Shown piece by piece: positions 10,703 through 22,354 of a DNA stretch of 64,000 nucleotides. Where the stretch lies: positions 248,001 to 312,000 of the forward strand of contig NC_092408.1 in NCBI RefSeq assembly GCF_009017415.1, read 5' to 3'. Origin of the DNA: Aspergillus flavus. Its lineage: Eukaryota; Ascomycota; Eurotiomycetes; Eurotiales; Aspergillaceae. The notes beneath the pieces are model-generated. The model did no database searches and was not told the DNA's origin. It saw nothing but the letters and a program-made list of their open reading frames with translations. The translations under genes and the position numbers were made by a program. How positions within the stretch are numbered: position 1 is the first letter of the stretch; each line of letters opens with the position of its first letter.

Positions 10703-11877
10703 TCAACTACTATAACATCTGTAATCCTGCTGTATGGTAGGATCCCAGGTAGAAGGTGCATAGTCATCTGTATGCAGGGACTGCATGTCGTCCTCATCCA
10801 GCTCGAAGTCAAACACGTTCGCATTTTCTAGGATTCGCTCCGGGGTAGCAGACTTAGGCAGGGGCACGAAACCCTGGATGCAAAGCAAAGGCCGATCATT
10901 AGCCAAGTCACTAGTCGCAATGGCTTGTGTTAAATGCTTACTTTTTGAAGACTCCAGCGAATCAAAATTTGAGCTGGGCTTTTCTTGTGTTTCTCGCTGA
11001 TTGCGCGTAAAACGGGTTCATCCATTCGAGTTCCTCTGGCCAGAGGGGAGTATGCCTCAATAACCACACCACGCTTATGCAACCAGTCACCAAATCGGCA
11101 CGTCCAAGCCAAGGATGGAGCTCGTATTGGTCAACTTCAATTCTACCCACGTCGCCACCTTTAATGTATTCTTCCAAGTCTTCTAGATGGTGAAGGCCAA
11201 AGTTGGACACTCCGATCGACCGGGCCTTGCCCGCCTTCTGTGCTTCTGCCAGAGCACGCCAGGCGCCGCGACGACCCTCTTTACCTCCAAAGGGTGCATG
11301 GAGAAGGATTCTTCTAAAGTCAGCTTATATGGCACATAGTGTACGACGCCGGGGGGGGGGGGGGGGGGGGGTTCACAGGTCAAAATAATCAGTTTTTGCT
11401 TTCTTCAGGCTGCCTTCGATGCTCTGCTTCGCTGCCTCATACCCCGTAGCTTGCGGTAAAATCTTTGCTGTCAGGAATACTTCAGACCGCTTCAATCCAG
11501 CCTTTTCTACGGCAGAGACACACTCCCTTTCATTTCCATACACCGCAGCTGAATCAATCTACGAGATAAATGTCAGCAATTGCAGCGTAACAAGGAACGA
11601 AAGGGGTGGAAAGGCGTCTTACATGGCGGAAGCCAGCTTTCAGAGTTTTCTCGGTGACGTCCTCAGCGATTGCGCCTGGCCTAATATCATTAGCACCGCT
11701 TCTTATTGTACCACAATGTTTTCTGACATACACTTGGTAAAGCTAGAAAATAATGTTAATTTTAGTTCTGGGGGTAAATTAGGGTGATCGTTCTCACGTA
11801 CTCCGTATCCCAGAGCCGGAATGGTAAACCCCGAAAGAATAGTTTTGGGTAGACGTGGAACTCAGCTTCGGCGCCAT
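10703..11877 (-). pseudogene. Aldo/keto reductase with frameshifts
   Basis: A multi-exon aldo/keto reductase can be traced from LPKTILSGFTIPALGYGV through YQVPGAIAEDVTEKT, IDSAAVYGNE (catalytic Asp/Tyr region), LLHAPFGGKEGRRGAWRALA, SIGVSNFG, VDQYELHPWLGRADL, WLHKRGVVIEAYSPLARG, SPAQILIRWSLQK and GFVPLPKS. Introns with reasonable signals separate most blocks, for example AAA-GTAAGC...CATCCAG before the last exon 10873..10703. One intron (about 11310-11376) contains a 21-nt homopolymer. A one-base loss between GRADLV and DWLHKRG (near 11095) breaks the frame. The first ATG (11877) is out of frame with the LPKTIL block. Two lesions argue for a recent pseudogene, though one could be a sequencing error. 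Confidence 0.72.
11351..11371 (+). repeat. G21 homopolymer in an intron of the AKR relic
   Basis: Twenty-one consecutive G (C on the coding strand) directly follow the donor GTGAAC of the intron that separates YFDL from ILLHAPFGG. Such a tract is prone to length change. Confidence 0.9.
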
Positions 11878-12418
11878 TGCGTATAAAATCGTGAACCTTT
11901 AAAGAATCGATTGATATTTCACCAGCTGGAAGAGTGTGTCAACAATACGCAGGATCACGGAGCCAGATTCCTTCATATCCGTACCCGAATCAGTGTTTCT
12001 ACGGACTTAGGTGTCGCAACCGCCATTCACACCAGGGTCCTTTCGTTCCCAGATTAGTTGAGCAACTTGAGTGGGTCTTGATAGATAACCGCGCTTTTAC
12101 CACACTCGTACCAAGGTTGTTTGCTTACCTCTCCAATCAAACGTCTCTTATGACCCACTGGAGGCCACAAAACCTGCTCGAGTGGATCATCGTCCTAAAG
12201 GGATGCAAGCTGCTTACAAAACGAATCATATTGGATAGCAAGTGGATAGTATCACCATGTCGGAGGTAACGGAGATAAAAGGAGGTGTGGTGTAATGAAA
12301 GCGACCAAGTCTACTCGGTACATAAACGTATATTAGCGGACGCACCCTCTGGCAACTATGGACTGTGTCTCATACATCCTTCGAAAAACCACTCTCTCCT
12401 AGATCAAACCATACCGAC
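11878..12418. other. Intergenic, divergent promoter region
   Basis: It lies between the start of the AKR relic and the reductase at 12419. The 111-codon plus-strand frame (11934-12269) shows no family features and is probably chance. Confidence 0.45.
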
Positions 12419-13465
12419 ATGGCAACACAGAAAGCGGTCGTTATTACTACGCCGAAGCATGCCCAGGTGGTGTGCGATAGAGCCATCCCGAAGCTGCGTG
12501 ACGATTCTATCTTAGTCAAGACCGTCAGTGTCGCATTGAACCCTACCGACTGGAAACATATTGACTTCCTGGCCCCCGCCGGTGTCCTCGTCGGGTGCGA
12601 CTATGCCGGGATTGTGGAAGCAGTCGGTAAGGGCGTTAAAAAACCTTTCACAAAGGGAGACCGAATCTGTGGATTTGTCCACGGGTCCAATGCCGTTCAG
12701 CCCGAGGATGGAGCCTTCGCGGAATACATTATCGTCGACGGAGACCTTCAATACAAAATACCTGAAGGCATGGGGTTTGAAGAGGCAGCAACTTTGGGAC
12801 TTGGGGTTACCACCGCTGCTCTTGGGCTTTACCAAAGTCTTAAACTAGCCCTTCCCATCGCTCCTATCGAGACCAAAACACCAATCTTGATTTACGGGGG
12901 CTCATCAGCTACCGGAACTTTGGCGATTCAGTTTGCCAAGTTATCAGGTTACGAAGTTCTGACAACTTGCTCTCCTCGCCATTTCGACCGGGTCAAGAAC
13001 CTAGGTGTCGACGCTGTTTTCGATTACAACGACCCAGCCTCCGCCAGCGCGATTAGAGAACAAACGAAGGACAGTCTTACGTTAGCTTTCGATACAATAT
13101 CAGTCGAGAGCAGTGCCACATACTGTGATCATGCGCTATCCACCAAGGGTGGCGATTACAGCTCACTTCTTCCGATAAAAACTGAGCGTGAGAATATTCG
13201 GGATCGATCGACTATGGCATATACGGCGTTCGGTCGGAGCTTCAAGTTCGGGCCAAGGGATATTCCAGCTCAGCCAGGCGATAGGGCTTTTATGGAACAG
13301 TTCACTGGCATTTTCCAGGACTTGCTGGCCAGTGGCAAGATCAAGACACATTCTCCTAGGGTCAGCAATGCCGGGCTGGACGGTATCTTGGACGGGCTTC
13401 AGCTCTTAAGGAACGGTAAGGTTCGGGGCGAGAAGCTTGTTTATAATATCGTAGATAGTTCCTGA
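12419..13465 (+). CDS. Trans-acting enoyl reductase-like MDR protein
   Basis: Intronless reductase of 349 residues; the start MATQKAVVITTP fits the family length. The GroES-like half shows ALNPTDWKH, GCDYAGIVEAVG, GDRICGFVHGSNAVQPEDGA and FAEYI. The HG(S/G)N...P-x-DGAFAEY signature is characteristic of LovC/ToxD-type enoyl reductases that work in trans with highly reducing polyketide synthases. The cofactor half has ILIYGGSSATGTLAIQFAK and NLGVDAVFDYNDP (NADPH-binding Rossmann fold). The C-terminus KVRGEKLVYNI is canonical. No PKS is present in the window, so its partner either lies elsewhere or the enzyme now acts alone. It is the third MDR gene in 7 kb and only distantly similar to the others. 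Confidence 0.88.
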   Translation: MATQKAVVITTPKHAQVVCDRAIPKLRDDSILVKTVSVALNPTDWKHIDFLAPAGVLVGCDYAGIVEAVGKGVKKPFTKGDRICGFVHGSNAVQPEDGAFAEYIIVDGDLQYKIPEGMGFEEAATLGLGVTTAALGLYQSLKLALPIAPIETKTPILIYGGSSATGTLAIQFAKLSGYEVLTTCSPRHFDRVKNLGVDAVFDYNDPASASAIREQTKDSLTLAFDTISVESSATYCDHALSTKGGDYSSLLPIKTERENIRDRSTMAYTAFGRSFKFGPRDIPAQPGDRAFMEQFTGIFQDLLASGKIKTHSPRVSNAGLDGILDGLQLLRNGKVRGEKLVYNIVDSS

Positions 13466-14378
13466 TTTTGGGATAATTCTTATCGATGACTGTCCTCTAT
13501 GTTCACAGATATTTACCGATCTACCTTCTATCTGAAAGAGAACAAACATAAGGTGACTGAGCAATATGCCCGGAACTATGTTATTTATCTTAGCAAAAGA
13601 ATAAAACATTACAAGAATAGGAGGTAAATGTACTCTACGAAGTTTCTTTTTCATATTGTGGAATAGTCGCCCGTGCCTGTGTCTCTGTGACCACTACGAC
13701 TATCTTTTCTCAATAAAGACCAGATCTTCAATTTGTGTAGCTTGCGCATGTCCATCCTTATAGCCCCACCGAGAAGTATGAAAAGCGCAGTTGTCACGTT
13801 CAAATCAAATTCGGGGACACGAATGATGCGAAGAACAAGACAGGAACCGCTCGGCACGAGGGCGACTCGTACATGGATGGTGGATAATGTTGGTAGCGGA
13901 AGGGGACGAGCATTCAGTGGGCATGAGACCATCCTTTGCAGGAAATAGCAATAGGTCCACGTACCATGGGACTTTTAGATATCATTTTGCCCTATTGACC
14001 GCTGACATTCGCAGTTTTCATTTGATGGGAATGACTGATGCGGATATAACAACCCGACCATGCCGCAGAGGTTGTGTTCCAAAAATACCGAGAATCGACC
14101 CAAGTACGTAGGTCGAATTATCACGTGACTGTCTGCCAATCCAATGGGGAACACTTACCTATTCCTATAGTCACCTTTGTAGTACATCACTCAGAATCCC
14201 ACCTGTACTAAACAGGCTGCTGCACGCGACTCACTATTCTACCTCTCTCCATTTATTCATGATCAAAAGACACAGAAGTTGTAATAGACTCGTTATTTCT
14301 CACCCCCTCCTGTTTCCGTGTTTGGAAAGTCTGGGATCATCCACGCAGCATCCGCATTCAGCATGCGCGTAGGCGACA
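13466..14378. other. Intergenic
   Basis: Contains short ORFs on both strands (up to 93 codons) without recognisable motifs. The last 200 bases are the likely promoter of the gene at 14379. Confidence 0.45.
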
Positions 14379-16235
14379 ATGGGCGATGCCGCGCGCCCGG
14401 GTGATGATATATTCAGTCAGGTCCTTCAGGAGAGCCTCAAGACATGGTCGTCCTATCTAGATGCTGGGAGCGAAGGTCACCTATTGCCCCCCCATGCAAT
14501 AGAGCTGAAGTCTCTTGTCTCTCAGACCCCGGCTTTCCTTGGTGCTGGCCTTTCTTCCTCTGGCGAGAAGATTTCATTCGCTTGCGAGGAGAAGCAATCA
14601 GCACAGGGCAAAGGTAGTCTTTTTATTAATGGCCAGTCAACGTGGAAGACCTCCAGAGGCATTTGTGACCTTGAGCCTAGGGTCCTGCCTAAGCAACTCC
14701 AACTTGCGGTAGGCAGTCGAGTAACTGTGAAATTGTCAGAAGACTCTCCCTTCTCAGACTGGCCCGGAATTCATGGACTCTCAGGTTATGATAACGGAAA
14801 CTATCTTTCAGTCCTTTACCTCGCATGGGCCTATATCTTGTCGGCTCGATGGGTTGAGTTGCTTAGTCGCTCTGCTGACCATGAATGTTATATGGGCTAC
14901 ACTGCACAAGAGGGTGAGGACTCACAACAGTCGGATAATCATACCTTGATTCAAATTGACCTCAGTGACGATGCTTGTGAGGAAGAGGCCCTCTGGTGGC
15001 GTGCTATTCTCTATTCTGAGAATGGTTGGAATGCGACTACTAAGTACAACGGTCATGAGTATTTGTCTCCATGGTCGGTGTCAGCGAAGGGCACCGGCTT
15101 GACCGTGGCCACAAAGGCTTCCGGCGGCAAGTCAGACCCACCGTCATCTATGACCGCTCTCCAATACCTCACAAACTTCTGTGTGCACCATCGCCTTTAT
15201 GCGCAGTGCTCCGTCGCCCTTGCTGGCGCACTCTATATCCCATTTCTGAGGGGGAGAACAGTTTCCCTCCCGTTTCCAAAACAGATTCCTCGGGTAGACA
15301 TCAAAGAGGGAGCTGGTGATTCTACTGTTTCTATTTCAGGTGTTCTCAACGAATACAGCGAATTAATTCCCAAGTGTATGACATTAAGTTCCAACGCGTT
15401 GGGTTTACGCTCTCTCCTGTGCAGTACTTTCTTTAATCCTGATATCGAGTGTAACCTTGTCAGCGCCTGGCTGAACCCAGCTTTTGCAGTTATTGATTTG
15501 ATCTCACCAGGGACAAGTTCATTGGCCACATTATTGGCAAATCGACAGCCTCGACTCGGTTTCCTCTGGCTCGGTGCAATTCTTACAGATCTAGCAAAAT
15601 CAATCTTGCGCGACATACGAGCAGGAATGACGGCTCTAGATCTTCCAGCTTCTGCCTGGACTGGAACAACACATACGTTCTTGACTTCAGAAATGGGGGT
15701 CATCAATGGCGAATCGATATGCCGCGTTGACGAGTGCCGTCTCCAATTTATTACAGCTTGCGAAGACCATGACCGACCTCCAATCTGGCCCTGGAAGCCC
15801 TTTGGGGCTACAAAACTTTGCGATGCAGAGTTACTGGTACGAAAACATGCTCAATGTCCTGCTCATTGCTTAGAATACAAATCTTGGGAATGGATTTTGC
15901 GAAACGACAGTTCAATTCAAGATTTAGGAAAACCAAAGACCCAATACCCTAACAAAGCCGTACATGCATTCCCCAATAGGACCTCAGCGGTGCTCGACGA
16001 TTATAGATATAATTTCTTCTCGGAAGACCTTTCCGAAGGAGCCACACGTGGTATATTTGAATGGTTAAGATCGACAGGGTACCCTTGCAGCGAAAGACCC
16101 ATATATCAGCATTCTTGGCTTGACTTAGAAGGCACGGACGAAGAAGAAGCGCCTGACGACGCGGAATCGGATGTGGAAATACAGCGGACTCCAAAGAAGA
16201 TGCACGTCGGACGTTGGCTCGAGGGTATCGAATAG
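14379..16235 (+). CDS. Conserved-looking hypothetical protein, 618 residues
   Basis: A single long open frame with good codon composition and a clear start (GACA-ATG-GGC). I do not recognise the family. No signal peptide is present. Hydrophobic stretches such as LSVLYLAWAYILSARW and LGFLWLGAILTDLAKS are short and could be buried helices rather than membrane spans. Cys/His-containing segments (ICRVDECRLQFITACEDHDRPP; CPAHCLEYKSWEW) near 450-520 hint at a folded, possibly metal-binding C-terminal part. The tail is acidic (GTDEEEAPDDAESDVE). The organisation is reminiscent of fungal-restricted proteins of unknown function. No operon-like partner is visible. Confidence 0.8.
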   Translation: MGDAARPGDDIFSQVLQESLKTWSSYLDAGSEGHLLPPHAIELKSLVSQTPAFLGAGLSSSGEKISFACEEKQSAQGKGSLFINGQSTWKTSRGICDLEPRVLPKQLQLAVGSRVTVKLSEDSPFSDWPGIHGLSGYDNGNYLSVLYLAWAYILSARWVELLSRSADHECYMGYTAQEGEDSQQSDNHTLIQIDLSDDACEEEALWWRAILYSENGWNATTKYNGHEYLSPWSVSAKGTGLTVATKASGGKSDPPSSMTALQYLTNFCVHHRLYAQCSVALAGALYIPFLRGRTVSLPFPKQIPRVDIKEGAGDSTVSISGVLNEYSELIPKCMTLSSNALGLRSLLCSTFFNPDIECNLVSAWLNPAFAVIDLISPGTSSLATLLANRQPRLGFLWLGAILTDLAKSILRDIRAGMTALDLPASAWTGTTHTFLTSEMGVINGESICRVDECRLQFITACEDHDRPPIWPWKPFGATKLCDAELLVRKHAQCPAHCLEYKSWEWILRNDSSIQDLGKPKTQYPNKAVHAFPNRTSAVLDDYRYNFFSEDLSEGATRGIFEWLRSTGYPCSERPIYQHSWLDLEGTDEEEAPDDAESDVEIQRTPKKMHVGRWLEGIE

Positions 16236-17262
16236 CCGCTTTAAATCGAGTCAGACTGTGAGGTCAATCTGCTCCTGAAAGCCATCTGGGCCGCCAGCTG
16301 GTTGTAGAGTTCATCTTCTGGAGGAATATCAGACGCATTATAAAGCCTTTTTCCCGTTCTCGTTTCTATAAATACGACCACTAGGTAGTGTCTTGACGCC
16401 GTGGCTTGATCGATGTGCTATTCTTCGAGATCCTTGGGAACCCCGTATTCCTACCATTCCGCCTCAGGAAAGCTATGAAATCGATCGGCGCACAGAGTTC
16501 ATGCTCCAGTGGCATCTCCGGTCGCTTAAAGACTGATATCTTCACATATTTGATTGGGCAGCGAAATATCTTTAGAAACATCTAGCTTCTGTCATGATAC
16601 ATACCGTACAACAGTGCCTATCCTTGGGCGCTTAACGATAGGTATCTAGGTATGTATTTGTCGCATGAGGCATAGCCCCTTAGCTTCCGTGCGCTAGAGT
16701 CTGAGGGCGGTTACGCCATAAGGCAAATGACAAAACGAGTAGTAAGCGCTGCTAGGGATAGAGTGTCCAAGGCATGACCTAGCAGACATATTGTTGTTTT
16801 CGTAGACAGGTAGTGACAAGGCTTTGCGAAATAGTAATGTTAAAGGAAAATGGATGGAGCGCTTGCCTCACTACATTCATATCACCCCTACCATGTCAAA
16901 TCCCATAAGTCAGATCCCGATAATCAACTTAGCCAGTCGTTCCTACACTGCCGGCTGGTACGGCCCAATAGAGAATGGAGAACTTGTCTGATCAAACTAA
17001 GTTGGCAGCTGGCTATCTATTATATGCATGGCTTAGGATCATGTGATGAGTAGGGGAACACAGGTCACCCCACTACATCATCCCTCTTACTTTTCTTCAG
17101 TTGTAGATATAACAAGAACAACCGTTTTGAATCAAATCGAATTATTGCTTTTCTATACGGATCGAATCAATTCTCTATAGTAATAAACAGGGAGCCTGAG
17201 CTCGCTGGGGTAAGTTGGAAATCTCTAGATGGCTCGGGACCTACACCCCGGGAATCTAGGAG

Positions 17263-17393
17263 GCTTAGTAAATCAAGCAGACCAAGAAAACAATTCAAGC
17301 GATTCATGTGGACTGAGTAGACGGAGTATATTATGCAGACTTAGACCAGGCAGACCAAGTGAGTGGTTAAACCGATTCAAGCAATTCAAGTAG
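17263..17393 (+). repeat. Degenerate direct repeat, two copies of about 55 bp
   Basis: Both copies share CTTAG, then GCAGACCAAG, then ATTCAAGC(G/A)ATTCA in the same order. Starts are near 17263 and 17338. It may be a relic of a retroelement or a tandem duplication. Confidence 0.45.
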
Positions 17394-18785
17394 AGGGCAA
17401 TTTCTCACTACTGATAGGAGCTCGTAGATCTTAAGCATCCTTTATTTAGTATGTTCAGCGAGAAAACCCACCGTCTCATAAGGCCGTATACGAGGTTACT
17501 CGTTGGGTATACGATCTGTGTCAACCTCTTCTCGAGGCCGAAACATGTCGTTCTGCAGCTGAGTGAAGAAAGCGGAGGGGGTCCATCAAAAGTATGCATG
17601 TTTCAATCCACATAACCAAAATCGAGGGATGATCTGAAAATAGACCAGGACCTGTCAGGTGATACGGTTCTACGTTTCACTTTCACCCGCCTCGAAAGCA
17701 GCAAGCAAAATGCAGGATAAACCCCGCACTTCGTCGTAGAATTTTGCCTGGTGTAGATAGAGCCGGAAATATTTACCCAGAGGTTTATTGCAAAGCGTCT
17801 TTCCCTCAGCCGGTTCAGGATCAATAAACTCATGATCAGCCGGTATGGAGAGATGCGCACTGTGATGCGCATAGTCACTAGCGAAGATGCTACGTACAGA
17901 GCTTTTGGGCCAGTAGATCAGCATCCCTATGACACTACGGATGCTTTCTTTCGTCATTGAGCATAGATCGGATAAATGGAGCACGGACGTGCCCTGGCAG
18001 CTTCATAGGTCTGCTCCTACATCTGCAGCCATCCATCAAGCGCGATGCAACCTAATGCAACAAGATCTTAGAGCTCAGGCCAAATGAGGGAATATATGTG
18101 CTAGGAGGGATTAAACCCAGTTTCCATCGAGCTAGGGATAGAGTCGTTATGCCTGAGTCACACTAATGCCGGTGCTTGTGGTCATGAGAAACACTCCCCT
18201 GGCATTCGACGCAGTATCAGTGGCTGGGTTTGTATTCCATGATGGGACACACTAGTCATAAGCCATGCGCTAGGCAGCTGCTGTGCTCCTTCGCTTGCGC
18301 CAGTAGAGCGACTGCTCTGATTGTCCTCTCTGGCCGCGCAAGTGTCTCAAATACTCCCACCATGCTATCTTTAGTATATTCGGTTAACGGGAGGAGAATA
18401 TGTGGTAGGTGGAGGGGAAACCATAACGTACAAGAAAGGCATTTTGTATATACCCACCTACCACGAAAGGTGACTCAGCCATGCAGGGGTTTATCTGATC
18501 ACATCGGTGACGAATGACCGATCGTCATTCATAGGCTCGAATGATCGACTGGAGGTCGACGTTGCGTCTGACGACACCCTCCCCTGCAGTATGTGTTAGT
18601 CTCTTTTCCTTGAGTCATACTGCTGGACTTGAACTGCGCCTGCATATTCCTAGTTGCGCCTCACCATCTCGGTGGGTCGAGCCTAGGAGACAACGGCATT
18701 TAAGTTAGCTAGGAGTTATAATAAACTGGTTGAAACCCCCCGTTTATAAAGGAAACACGGAAAGGTATATTTGTACATCAAAAAA

Positions 18786-18804
18786 ATATATATATATATA
18801 TATA
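18786..18804. repeat. TA dinucleotide microsatellite
   Basis: About nine uninterrupted TA units in otherwise unremarkable intergenic DNA. Confidence 0.85.
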
Positions 18805-20874
18805 AAGAAAAAGAGGGGAAAGGCTGTAAAACTAAGCCACTTGTTATACATCTACCTTCTTCGTAGTATTTCTTTTCCTGGTGGGACATTTCGCCTTGAG
18901 TAAATAAATCGTATACAACCAACGTCAAATTTCATCGATGGAATTGGATTTGAGATCCTGTGGCCATGATTGGGTGTCAGGATGGACTAGTGGTCTTCAA
19001 ATCAAGAACACAATAAAGCCACGGCAAAAGAGCACATCCGACAATAATGCATGGCGATACTTGGTCTTTGGTAGTGACCCAGGGTGGAGTCGGTGGTTAG
19101 TGTGATGGTGGTGGGGGGAGTCGTCTGATCGCTCCGTTTCGGTGTGGGTGACTGAAGGCTTATCACACCATCTCTGCCTAGAGACGATCCGATAATATCC
19201 AGCAATATGTCTTCAGTGATGGATGATAACCCGTCGAAGGTGGAAGTGGCATTCTGATGGCGTTAGCGCGTGTGTGAAAGGCAGTCGAGTCAACCCACTA
19301 GTCGAGACGCTTCATAACCTAGTCAAGTTGCACCGGCAGCTGAAGATCGACTGTGCGTACCGAAATGTTCGGATCTGGGGTCACAAATCAAGGGGATCGT
19401 CTTGCTCAGATACCTATCAGCTGGCGCGGGAATGACTTGCAGACTAGTCTCCCGCTAGTGCTGGCACTAAGTCTATCACACTCGAACCTCCTTCCAGTCA
19501 TCGCGTATTGTGACCCTCCTGGACGATCAACCGTTGACTGGTCGAGGTGGAAAATGGTTTCAACTTCTCCTTTCTGGATTCATGCCCAGCATCATTTGTA
19601 GGATTATTCCACACTGGATACTCTTTATTCTGACTGGTGCCTTGTTTAGCCCGCTCGGTCGTAGTGATGGGAAGCTGAAGGTCTAGGTCAGCCGATTTTG
19701 CCGCGTGTGGTTACAACAGATTTCTCATCTTTCGGTTCAACATGGTATCAGTCATGTACAGCCCCGTTTAAAAGGAGTACTCAGCCCCCGTCTTGCTTCC
19801 GACTCCGTATAAAAGTGTCACTACGAGTCCTGCTGTTGAACAACCGTGCAATGTGCTTGAAAGCCGACCTGTCGCCGAGAACTTCCAGGGCTGGCATCTT
19901 GCATACCCACTGAAAGTTTATTGGCTTCCGTTGCGCATCAGCGTGGACACCATACTACTAATCAGACTCGTTCCGTTCTTGTCGTGTTTATTACTTCGGC
20001 GACCGTTCCGCCACTGCCGTCGATACACTCGTATTGAATATTTGCTATATGTTTTCCATCGCGTCTTGCATACCCTGGAGAAGTGTCAATGATCCATGTC
20101 CCATGCTAGCCAGATCGCTACTAGTGTCCGTCGCTTCCGCGGGAACCCCGTCCGTTCACCAAGACGGAAACTTATATTGATATTGGCAGGGACTGGGTAC
20201 AGACTTCCCAGTCCTTCAACTTCAACCTTTGACACGCTTCCTTTGCAACTAGTAAGAGATCGGTTGTCTCAAATGTGAGGATTGCCTATCTGGGCTTTTT
20301 GCCTCTCTCTTTCCAATCACAACGTACCGCGCTTGCCAGATTTAAATCCCTCGCAGATGACCGGGGGGTGGAGACCCAAGTGGAGCTGGATGCCCTTTAG
20401 CCCTTGACTAAACCATCCGTACCGCACCCGTACCGTCACTTAGTCTCATTACCGTCACTTTCTGCCCCTCCCCATGACGCCATTTGGCCTCCTTGGTTGG
20501 TTTTCCCCGCAAGCTAACGGTTCGAATAGAGTTGCTTGTTCCCTGGTTAGAGCCTTCAATTTTCAGGGGAAGCTCGACAATTTTCCTCAGAGAAGAAAAA
20601 TTAATAGACGAAAAAAGTGTGAACCAAAAAGGGAAAAGAAAAGCAATATCCGAAAGATCAACAACGGAGGCTCTCGCATGATTTGTTACCAGTTGAGGGG
20701 TCGGATAGACGTCGATCCGGAGTGCGTACGACTACTACGACTGTTTTGACCGATCTGAGGTCCGTTGAATCGTCCCACTGTGGGTTGGGGTAGAGTCCGA
20801 AAAAGAAAAGAAAAAAAAAATTTAAAATAAAGAATCAAACACGAAGAAAAGCCAACACAATATAAATCCCCTCA

Positions 20875-22354
20875 ATGGCACTTTCTCCACGATCTTCCGT
20901 CTCCGGCTCTTCTTTGTCACCTTCGCTCTATCCTTCGTCTTGCAGTTCTCTTCATTCTCCGCCATTACTGAGTGGTAAGTCGATTCCGCTCCACTTTTCT
21001 TTAATTATATTTTTATTTTTTTTAATTTTATATCTATCTTGTTGTTGTTTTGCTGTATCGCTTCCACATCATCTGATATGTTCTTGTCCCTGTTTCAATT
21101 AATGTTTCCTGATTGCCTGGTCCAATAACCCCTTTGTTTCCCTCTCCACTTTTTTTTCGGCCTCACATTCATTGCCTTACCGGAGGGGCAGTCACTTTCC
21201 AATTGGCTTTCAAACCCTTCGCTTTTTTTCTCACGATGAATTGTCTTGGTTTCCGTTGCTGGCAAATTGACCCGGATTGTCCGCTCCCCACATGACACGT
21301 GTGACATGCCTCGCCGACTTGACTTACATTCTCTCAGCCACTCAGACTGGTGCTGATCGCGTGTTCTATAGCCAATCTCTCATCATCTTCTTGGTCGCCG
21401 CCTTCCCATCGCCCTTCAACTGTTTGTGCTCAAGACCAGTTGGAAAGCTTAATTGCCAGACACGGTCACCCCACTCGAGTATCGCTGTCGTCCTTGGAAG
21501 AATTAACGGCCACCTCTTCCACATATAATCCTCCCTCCTCCCGGTCTCCGTCACCTCTCTCAGACACTACAGACTCCCTCGAGACTCTCTCGCTCTCGAC
21601 CTCCGCCTCGAGGCCAATTCCCATCCCCAAGCCGTCCTTCCACACGCACCAGGACGACCTCCCCGTCACTCCTTTGACAGGCCGGTTCGACAAGGGCTAT
21701 TACTTCGCCCATCGTGACCAGGCTGATAACAAGACCCGAGAGAAGCCGACTCATCACAGGAGTCGCCCACACCCTCATCGCGCCCCCCGTTCATCGGCCA
21801 GAATGCGATCAGATAGTTCTACCTTCTACTCACCCGTGGTGTCTTCGTCCATGTCTCCCTCTGCCCGTCCTTCCTCACCTCAACCACCCCGTTCCCGGTC
21901 GCAGAATCCCACCAAATCCGTTCCAGCCTTCCATCTCAGCAATCTGCCACGATTTCATCCCGCGGTCTACTCAGCGGCGGGTTCTCAGGGACAACCGACA
22001 TCCCCACGTCAACCGCGGCCATCTGCCTACCGCACCACCTCGGGCTCTCGGGACGCGATGTGGCAGTATCAGGAACTCGTCGAGGGTGTCACCTTGTCGA
22101 AGACACCCTCCCGGCCACTCTCGCCCAGTCCGTCTGCTCCTCGCTTGGACCCTCTCCGCAGTCCTGGGCCCGTCACCCCCCTCGCTCTCGAGGAGGCCAG
22201 TGGCTACCTGATCTCGGGGACGTCCAATGCTTCCGCTTTTGCTTCCCGGGACGCCCCATCCGGTCCGGCCCCCGACTTGATTGACCGGCTGATCGTCCGC
22301 GAGACTGAGCGAGCCCGTCAGAATGCCAAGAAAGGCACCAAGACTAGATATTGA
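20875..22354 (+). CDS. Ser/Pro-rich low-complexity protein, hypothetical
   Basis: Model of 360 residues in two exons, 20875..20974 and 21372..22354. The 397-nt intron is long for this genome but has GTAAGT and CTATAG ends and keeps phase (phase 1). The protein is dominated by Ser, Pro, Thr and Arg, with many SP/SPS motifs that could be proline-directed phosphorylation sites. The more ordered C-terminal part contains SRDAMWQYQELVEGVTLSKTP and DLIDRLIVRETERARQNAKKGTKTRY, a basic helical tail. There is no signal peptide or membrane segment. It resembles fungal-specific, disordered regulatory or cytoskeletal proteins, but no function can be assigned. An internal start in the second exon is the main alternative. 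Confidence 0.65.

Larger units (their letters stand above)
16236..20874. other. Gene-poor 4.6-kb stretch
   Basis: Only ORFs up to about 100 codons are present, none with a recognisable domain. A minus-strand frame at 17670-17984 has somewhat protein-like composition (KYFRLYLHQAKFYDEVR) and may be a gene fragment. It also contains a degenerate direct repeat near 17.3 kb, a TA microsatellite at 18.79 kb, and the long leader of the gene at 20875. I could not identify a transposon. Confidence 0.4.

Noticed and set aside
11934..12269. 111-codon plus ORF before the reductase at 12419
   Set aside because: No start context, motif or splice partner; lies in the divergent promoter.
15233..15706. 157-codon minus ORF
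   Set aside because: Lies wholly antisense within the 618-residue gene and has no recognisable motif.
17100..17420. Possible LTR of a copia-type element
   Set aside because: No TG...CA boundaries, primer-binding site or second LTR copy could be found in the window.
20510..20560. GGTTCGAATAGAG as a tRNA T-arm
   Set aside because: No matching A box, acceptor stem or cloverleaf could be built around it.
21714..22211. 165-codon plus ORF overlapping the Ser/Pro-rich gene
   Set aside because: Alternative frame of a low-complexity, GC-rich coding region.
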